Under the pieces are notes generated by a model. That model had not been told where the DNA came from and did not search any database. It saw only the letters and a list, made by a program, of their open reading frames with translations. Below, piece by piece: positions 60,533 to 64,000 of a stretch of 64,000 nucleotides of DNA. Position numbers and translations under genes: made by a program. The stretch comes from an uncultured Paracoccaceae bacterium (GTDB lineage: Bacteria > Pseudomonadota > Alphaproteobacteria > Rhodobacterales > Rhodobacteraceae). Positions within the stretch are counted from its first letter, which is position 1. Each line of letters opens with the position of its first letter. The stretch lies in the NCBI GenBank assembly GCA_947500775.1, contig CANMTD010000001.1, positions 248,001 to 312,000 of the forward strand, given 5' to 3'.

Positions 60533-62128
60533 TTATTTCGTAACGGGCCAGTAAGAGACCGCGGTGATCGCGCCGCCCAAGGTCAGGTTCTTGACGTTTT
60601 CGCTGCGGCCGGTCTGTTCGATCTTCTGGAACAGGATCGCAAATGGCGCAGTTTCGCGGAATTCTGCCTGGATGTCATGATACATCTGGGCGCGCACTTC
60701 GCGGTCGCCTTCGACAACAGCGGCATCCACTTTTTCGGTCAGACCGCCCGTATCCCAGGCATTGCGCCATGCCAGCAGACCGGTTGCCTGTGCCTCGACC
60801 GAGTTGTCGGGGTTATAGGCAAAGGTCCCGGCGTTTGTCTGGGGATCGGGATAATCCGGACCCCAGGCGCCCATATACACATCCAGATCACGTGCGCGGT
60901 AACGCGCCAGAATTTGTTTCGCGGTCCCGACGGTGATGTTCAGCGTAATGCCGGCCTGCGCAAAGGTGTTCTGCAAGGATTGGGCGATTTCGATCCGTTC
61001 CTGCGCTTCACGCACGCCGACCTCGATCTCCAGACCGGAAACACCTGCTTCGGCCAGCAGTTCCTTGGCCTTGTCGATGTTCAGAGTGAACGGGTTTTCA
61101 TTGACGGCGCCCAGATAGGTCTGCGGCAGGAAGTTCTGATGGATGGTGTACTGACCATTGAGAAAGCTGTTCTGCATCCCTTCATAGTCGACCAGATATT
61201 TGATCGCCTGCCGCACCTGCGGTTTCGACAGTTCCGGGTGGTTTTGGTTCAGCGAGATATACATCAGGCGCCCACGCAGTTCGTCGTCAATCGCAACACC
61301 TGCGACACTGCGCGCACCGGCGATGTCTTCGGGGTTCAGGTTGCGGGCGACGTCGATGTCACCACGTTCCAGCAACAGCCGCTGTGTGGCGCTTTCCTGT
61401 ACGTGGCGCACGATCACGCGCTCCATCGCCGGGGCACCCAGATAGAAATCGGGGTTCGACACCATGGTGACGCTGTCGTTGGGTTTCCAGCTTTGCACCG
61501 TATAGGCGCCGGACCCGGCGGTGTTGGTTTTCAGCCATGTGTTGCCCATGTCGCCGTCCGCCTCGTTCGCCATGACGGTTTTCATGTCGACGATGCCGCC
61601 GATGGTGGCAGTCAGGCAGTTCAGAACAAACGAGGTCGCATAGCGTTTGTCCGTGGTGATGGTCAGCGTGTTGCCATCCGCCTTGATCGTCTGTTCGACG
61701 TTTTCGGGGGTAAAGCCGAACTGGGTCAGGATAAACGCCGGTGTCTTGTTCAGGATCACGGCGCGGCGCAGCGAATATTCCGCATCCTGTGCGGTCACCG
61801 GGTTGCCCGAATGAAATTTGACGCCTTCACGCATGGTGAAGGTGATGGATTTGCCGTCCTCGGACACGGTCCAGCTTTCGGCCAGATCGGGCTGGTACCC
61901 TGCGCCCATGTTCAGCGGATCGAAATTCACCAGCTTGCCATAGACGTTGCGGCTGACGTCCGAGCCCGCGAATTCAAAGGATTCCGCCGGGTCCAGCGTG
62001 GTGATGTCGTCAATCCGGTTTGCAATCACCAGCATATTGGCGGGCGTTTCGGCCCAGGACGGGACCGAGGTCACCGCCACGGCCAACCCCAAGGCCGCGG
62101 TTGTCATAAGTCTGTTCAGCGCATTCAT
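60533..62128 (-). CDS. Periplasmic peptide-binding protein of the ABC transporter
   Basis: 531 residues. A signal peptide (1-26, cleavage near PSWA|ETP) is followed by an SBP_bac_5-type domain: TTLDPAESFEFAGSDVSRNV, then WTVSEDGKSITFTMREGVKF and SGAYTVQSWKPNDSVTMVSN. It captures peptides or similar ligands and delivers them to the permeases. AGGAGAGG lies before the start, making it the first gene of the five-gene operon. The neighbouring M19 dipeptidase suggests dipeptides. Other members of this family bind glutathione, nickel or sugars, so the ligand is inferred. Confidence 0.93.
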   Translation of the reverse strand: MNALNRLMTTAALGLAVAVTSVPSWAETPANMLVIANRIDDITTLDPAESFEFAGSDVSRNVYGKLVNFDPLNMGAGYQPDLAESWTVSEDGKSITFTMREGVKFHSGNPVTAQDAEYSLRRAVILNKTPAFILTQFGFTPENVEQTIKADGNTLTITTDKRYATSFVLNCLTATIGGIVDMKTVMANEADGDMGNTWLKTNTAGSGAYTVQSWKPNDSVTMVSNPDFYLGAPAMERVIVRHVQESATQRLLLERGDIDVARNLNPEDIAGARSVAGVAIDDELRGRLMYISLNQNHPELSKPQVRQAIKYLVDYEGMQNSFLNGQYTIHQNFLPQTYLGAVNENPFTLNIDKAKELLAEAGVSGLEIEVGVREAQERIEIAQSLQNTFAQAGITLNITVGTAKQILARYRARDLDVYMGAWGPDYPDPQTNAGTFAYNPDNSVEAQATGLLAWRNAWDTGGLTEKVDAAVVEGDREVRAQMYHDIQAEFRETAPFAILFQKIEQTGRSENVKNLTLGGAITAVSYWPVTK

Positions 62129-62181
62129 TTTCAGAACCTCTCCTGTTCGGTTTCAATTGCGGCCGGCGTTCCTTTGGGGGT

Positions 62182-63243
62182 TCATTGCCCCCAGGTTTTT
62201 TCCAGAACACGCAGCCAGTTCGCGTGGCACAACTTGGTCATCAATGCATCGTCATAGCCGTGTTGTGCCATTGCCTGTCTCAGATTGGGCAGATCGACGA
62301 TGGTTGTCAGATCTTCGGGCACCACCGCGCCGTCATAATCCGATCCTAACCCGACCCTGTCTTCTCCGATACGTTCGATTAAATAGTCCAGATGGCGCAG
62401 CATCTGTTCGATTGGAACATCCGCCAGCATGCGCCCGTCGTCGCGCAGAAACGCCACCGCGAAATTCAGCCCGACCATACCGTCGCTTTCGCGGATCGCG
62501 TCCAGCTGTTTGTCCGTCAGGTTGCGGGTATGCGGGCAGATGTTGTGCACGTTCGAATGCGTGGCGACCAGCGGGTTTTCCGAATGCCGCGCCACATCCC
62601 AGAATCCGGCTTCGTTGATGTGGGACAGATCGACCATGATGCCCAGATCGTTGCAGCGTTTGATCAGCCGCAGCCCGGTGTCGGTCAGCCCGTCGCCGGT
62701 ATCGGGCGAACTGGGGTACCGAAACGGGACGCCATGGCCGAAGATCGTGCTGCGGCTCCAGACCGGACCAAGCGACCGCAGACCGGCCTGATACAGCACA
62801 TCCAGCGTGTGCAGATCGGGGTCGATCGCCTCGGCGCCTTCGATATGGAAAATCGCGGCGATCTTTCCGGCGGCCATGGCGGCGCGGATGTCGGCCACGG
62901 ATCGGCAGACCACAAGCGCGCCGCGTTCCTGCAGATTGAACAGGATCGCCGCCTGCGACATCGCGACAGGCAGCGCATCCTCCCAATCAATCGGATCGGG
63001 CAGGGGCAGGTCATAGGCCGCCTTGGTCATTTCTTGGTATTTGGTGTCGGGATCGCTGGGCGAGGGGACATAGACCGCGAAAAACCCGCCGCCAAAGCCG
63101 CCCGCTTGCGCCTTGATGACATCAATCGCGCCATCCCGACCGGTTTCGAAAGATCCCGCCGCAGACAGGCCGCCATCGCGGTACAGATTCAACAGCACAT
63201 CGTTATGGCCGTCAAAAATCAATGGTGTGGTCGTGCCGCTCAC
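62182..63243 (-). CDS. Membrane dipeptidase, peptidase family M19
   Basis: 353 residues from a GTG (MSGTTTPLIFDGHNDVLLNL) with GGGGA upstream; the frame opens 11 codons earlier at a TTG. Zinc ligands of renal-dipeptidase-like enzymes are visible: His13 and Asp15 (DGHND), Glu135 (HIEGAEAID), His208 (DLSHIN) and His229 (VATHSNVHNICPHTRN). GLGSDYDGAVVPEDL lies near the C-terminus. No signal peptide is seen, so it is probably cytoplasmic. M19 enzymes split dipeptides, often with a D-residue in the second place. It lies 53 bases upstream of the transporter operon on the same strand and may be its first gene. Confidence 0.92.
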   Translation of the reverse strand: MSGTTTPLIFDGHNDVLLNLYRDGGLSAAGSFETGRDGAIDVIKAQAGGFGGGFFAVYVPSPSDPDTKYQEMTKAAYDLPLPDPIDWEDALPVAMSQAAILFNLQERGALVVCRSVADIRAAMAAGKIAAIFHIEGAEAIDPDLHTLDVLYQAGLRSLGPVWSRSTIFGHGVPFRYPSSPDTGDGLTDTGLRLIKRCNDLGIMVDLSHINEAGFWDVARHSENPLVATHSNVHNICPHTRNLTDKQLDAIRESDGMVGLNFAVAFLRDDGRMLADVPIEQMLRHLDYLIERIGEDRVGLGSDYDGAVVPEDLTTIVDLPNLRQAMAQHGYDDALMTKLCHANWLRVLEKTWGQ

Positions 63244-63314
63244 CGAAAGTCCCCAGTCCAAAACCCAGACCGGCAAAGCTTACACATTGTTTTTTCATGC
63301 ACGAGCGAAAATCG

Positions 63315-63331
63315 TATGATAAAAAGTCATA
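63315..63331. promoter_or_regulatory. Possible LysR operator between the M19 and LysR genes
   Basis: TATGA (63315-63319) and TCATA (63327-63331) form an inverted repeat with a seven-base A-rich spacer that includes a T-N11-A pair. It lies in the 117-base AT-rich divergent gap. Confidence 0.4.
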
Positions 63332-63360
63332 TAGTTATTCAAAATACTGGGACGCGCAGC

Positions 63361-64000
63361 ATGGCCAAGCAAAAATCCTGGCACAGCCTGGCCGAATATC
63401 AGGCAATCCGCGCGATGATGCAGGGTGGTACAACCACCGCGGCGGCCCAGCGGCTGGGGTTATCGCAATCGGCGATCAGCCGGTCGATCGCGAATCTGGA
63501 GGGGCGCACAGGCCTGACCCTGTTCGAACGCGAAGGCGGCCGCCTGCGCCCGACGGAAGAGGCGGTTCGCCTGAACCGGCGTCTGGACCCGCTGTTCGAC
63601 GCGCTGGACCGGATCGAAGGCCCGGCCGAACCCGTGCAGGAAACCCTGCGCCTGATCGCGCCGCCGACCTATGCCCACCGGTTTCTGGTGTCGCAGATCA
63701 ACAGCTTCCTGAAGGCCAACCCGCATTTCTTTGTCAGTCTTGAGGTCAATACCTCGGACGAGGTGATCCGCGGGCTGTTGGATGACCGGTTCGATCTGGG
63801 GGTGACCGGGGTCGAACAGTCGCGTGCGGGGGTCAAGCTGATGCCCTACCGTGTATCCCCGGCTGTCTGCGCGATGCCGAAATCGCATGTCCTGGCGGAT
63901 CGGACGACGATTGGGCCGGCGGATTTGCACGGTCAGGCAATGGTCGCGCTGACCCATCGCCATGCCCGCCGGGCGCAGATGGATAAATTGCTGCACGAAG
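63361..64000 (+). CDS. LysR-family regulator, N-terminal part (cut by window end)
   Basis: The first 213 residues are present. The DNA-binding region is WHSLAEYQAIRAMMQGGTTT, then AAQRLGLSQSAISRSIANLE; the effector domain begins near residue 92 (ETLRLIAPPTYAHRFLVSQI). No strong ribosome-binding site is seen before the ATG. It is divergent from the M19 dipeptidase gene and the dipeptide transporter operon and is the obvious candidate to control them. Confidence 0.92.
   Translation, partial: MAKQKSWHSLAEYQAIRAMMQGGTTTAAAQRLGLSQSAISRSIANLEGRTGLTLFEREGGRLRPTEEAVRLNRRLDPLFDALDRIEGPAEPVQETLRLIAPPTYAHRFLVSQINSFLKANPHFFVSLEVNTSDEVIRGLLDDRFDLGVTGVEQSRAGVKLMPYRVSPAVCAMPKSHVLADRTTIGPADLHGQAMVALTHRHARRAQMDKLLHE

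Noticed and set aside
59426-62257. A 943-codon open frame on the plus strand opposite the peptide ABC genes
   Set aside because: It is the mirror of the well-supported binding-protein and permease genes; the translation is rich in His, Gln, Arg and Gly with no domain, as expected of antisense frames in G+C-rich DNA.

Overview
The window looks like a chromosomal segment of a marine-type Rhodobacteraceae (roseobacter group, Alphaproteobacteria). The DNA is G+C-rich. The markers are alphaproteobacterial: a 44-residue aa3 oxidase subunit IV, phaAB for polyhydroxybutyrate, a malyl-CoA lyase of the ethylmalonyl-CoA pathway, and conserved runs such as argH-lipoprotein-DUF2834-lysA-DUF4175 and zinc-ribbon/ftsE-ftsX-plsC. 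I see no rRNA, tRNA, CRISPR array, insertion sequence or prophage, so this is mostly core chromosome with a few accessory genes.

Layout. 1-2.9 kb: end of an acyl-CoA dehydrogenase, an MBL-fold hydrolase, DUF6173, oxidase subunit IV and a lipoprotein. 2.9-5.5 kb (minus): azlCD, a membrane coiled-coil protein and greA. 5.7-12.4 kb: ETF-ubiquinone oxidoreductase, an exported TPR protein, ispE, a polyprenyl diphosphate synthase, DUF2007, a TrmN6-like methyltransferase and DUF465. 12.4-19.6 kb: DMT exporter plus LysR, phaA/phaB, an EAL phosphodiesterase, tag and a sterol-desaturase-like protein. 19.6-26 kb: tlpA-like gene divergent from argH, then lysA and a large DUF4175 protein. 26-31.7 kb: an AT-richer orphan gene, then ftsEX-plsC-PPOX. 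31.9-35.4 kb: a RoxA-like di-haem protein, accA and a small Spy-like periplasmic protein under a perfect FNR box. 35.4-40.4 kb: racemase-like protein, mcl1, dgcN, dgcA and a D-amino-acid transaminase. 40.4-45.7 kb: Hint protein, DUF1244, N-formylglutamate amidohydrolase, pyk, rpmI-rplT. 45.9-50.7 kb: pheS and pheT separated by two genes. 50.8-56.9 kb: LysR/methyltransferase pair, YtoQ, GST, mscL, ald with a divergent Lrp regulator, PPK2. 57-64 kb: a five-gene dipeptide ABC transporter, an M19 dipeptidase and a divergent LysR gene cut by the window end.

How the genes may work together. The most coherent theme is nitrogen and carbon recovery from peptides and D-amino acids. The D-amino-acid transaminase can collect amino groups as D-glutamate, and DgcN plus DgcA can turn D-glutamate into N-acetyl-L-glutamate. 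The dipeptide importer and M19 dipeptidase can supply amino acids, and alanine dehydrogenase can deaminate L-alanine. Storage and central metabolism (phaAB, mcl1, accA, pyk, ETF-QO) make up much of the rest. All functions are read from sequence motifs and recalled family knowledge; no database search was run.
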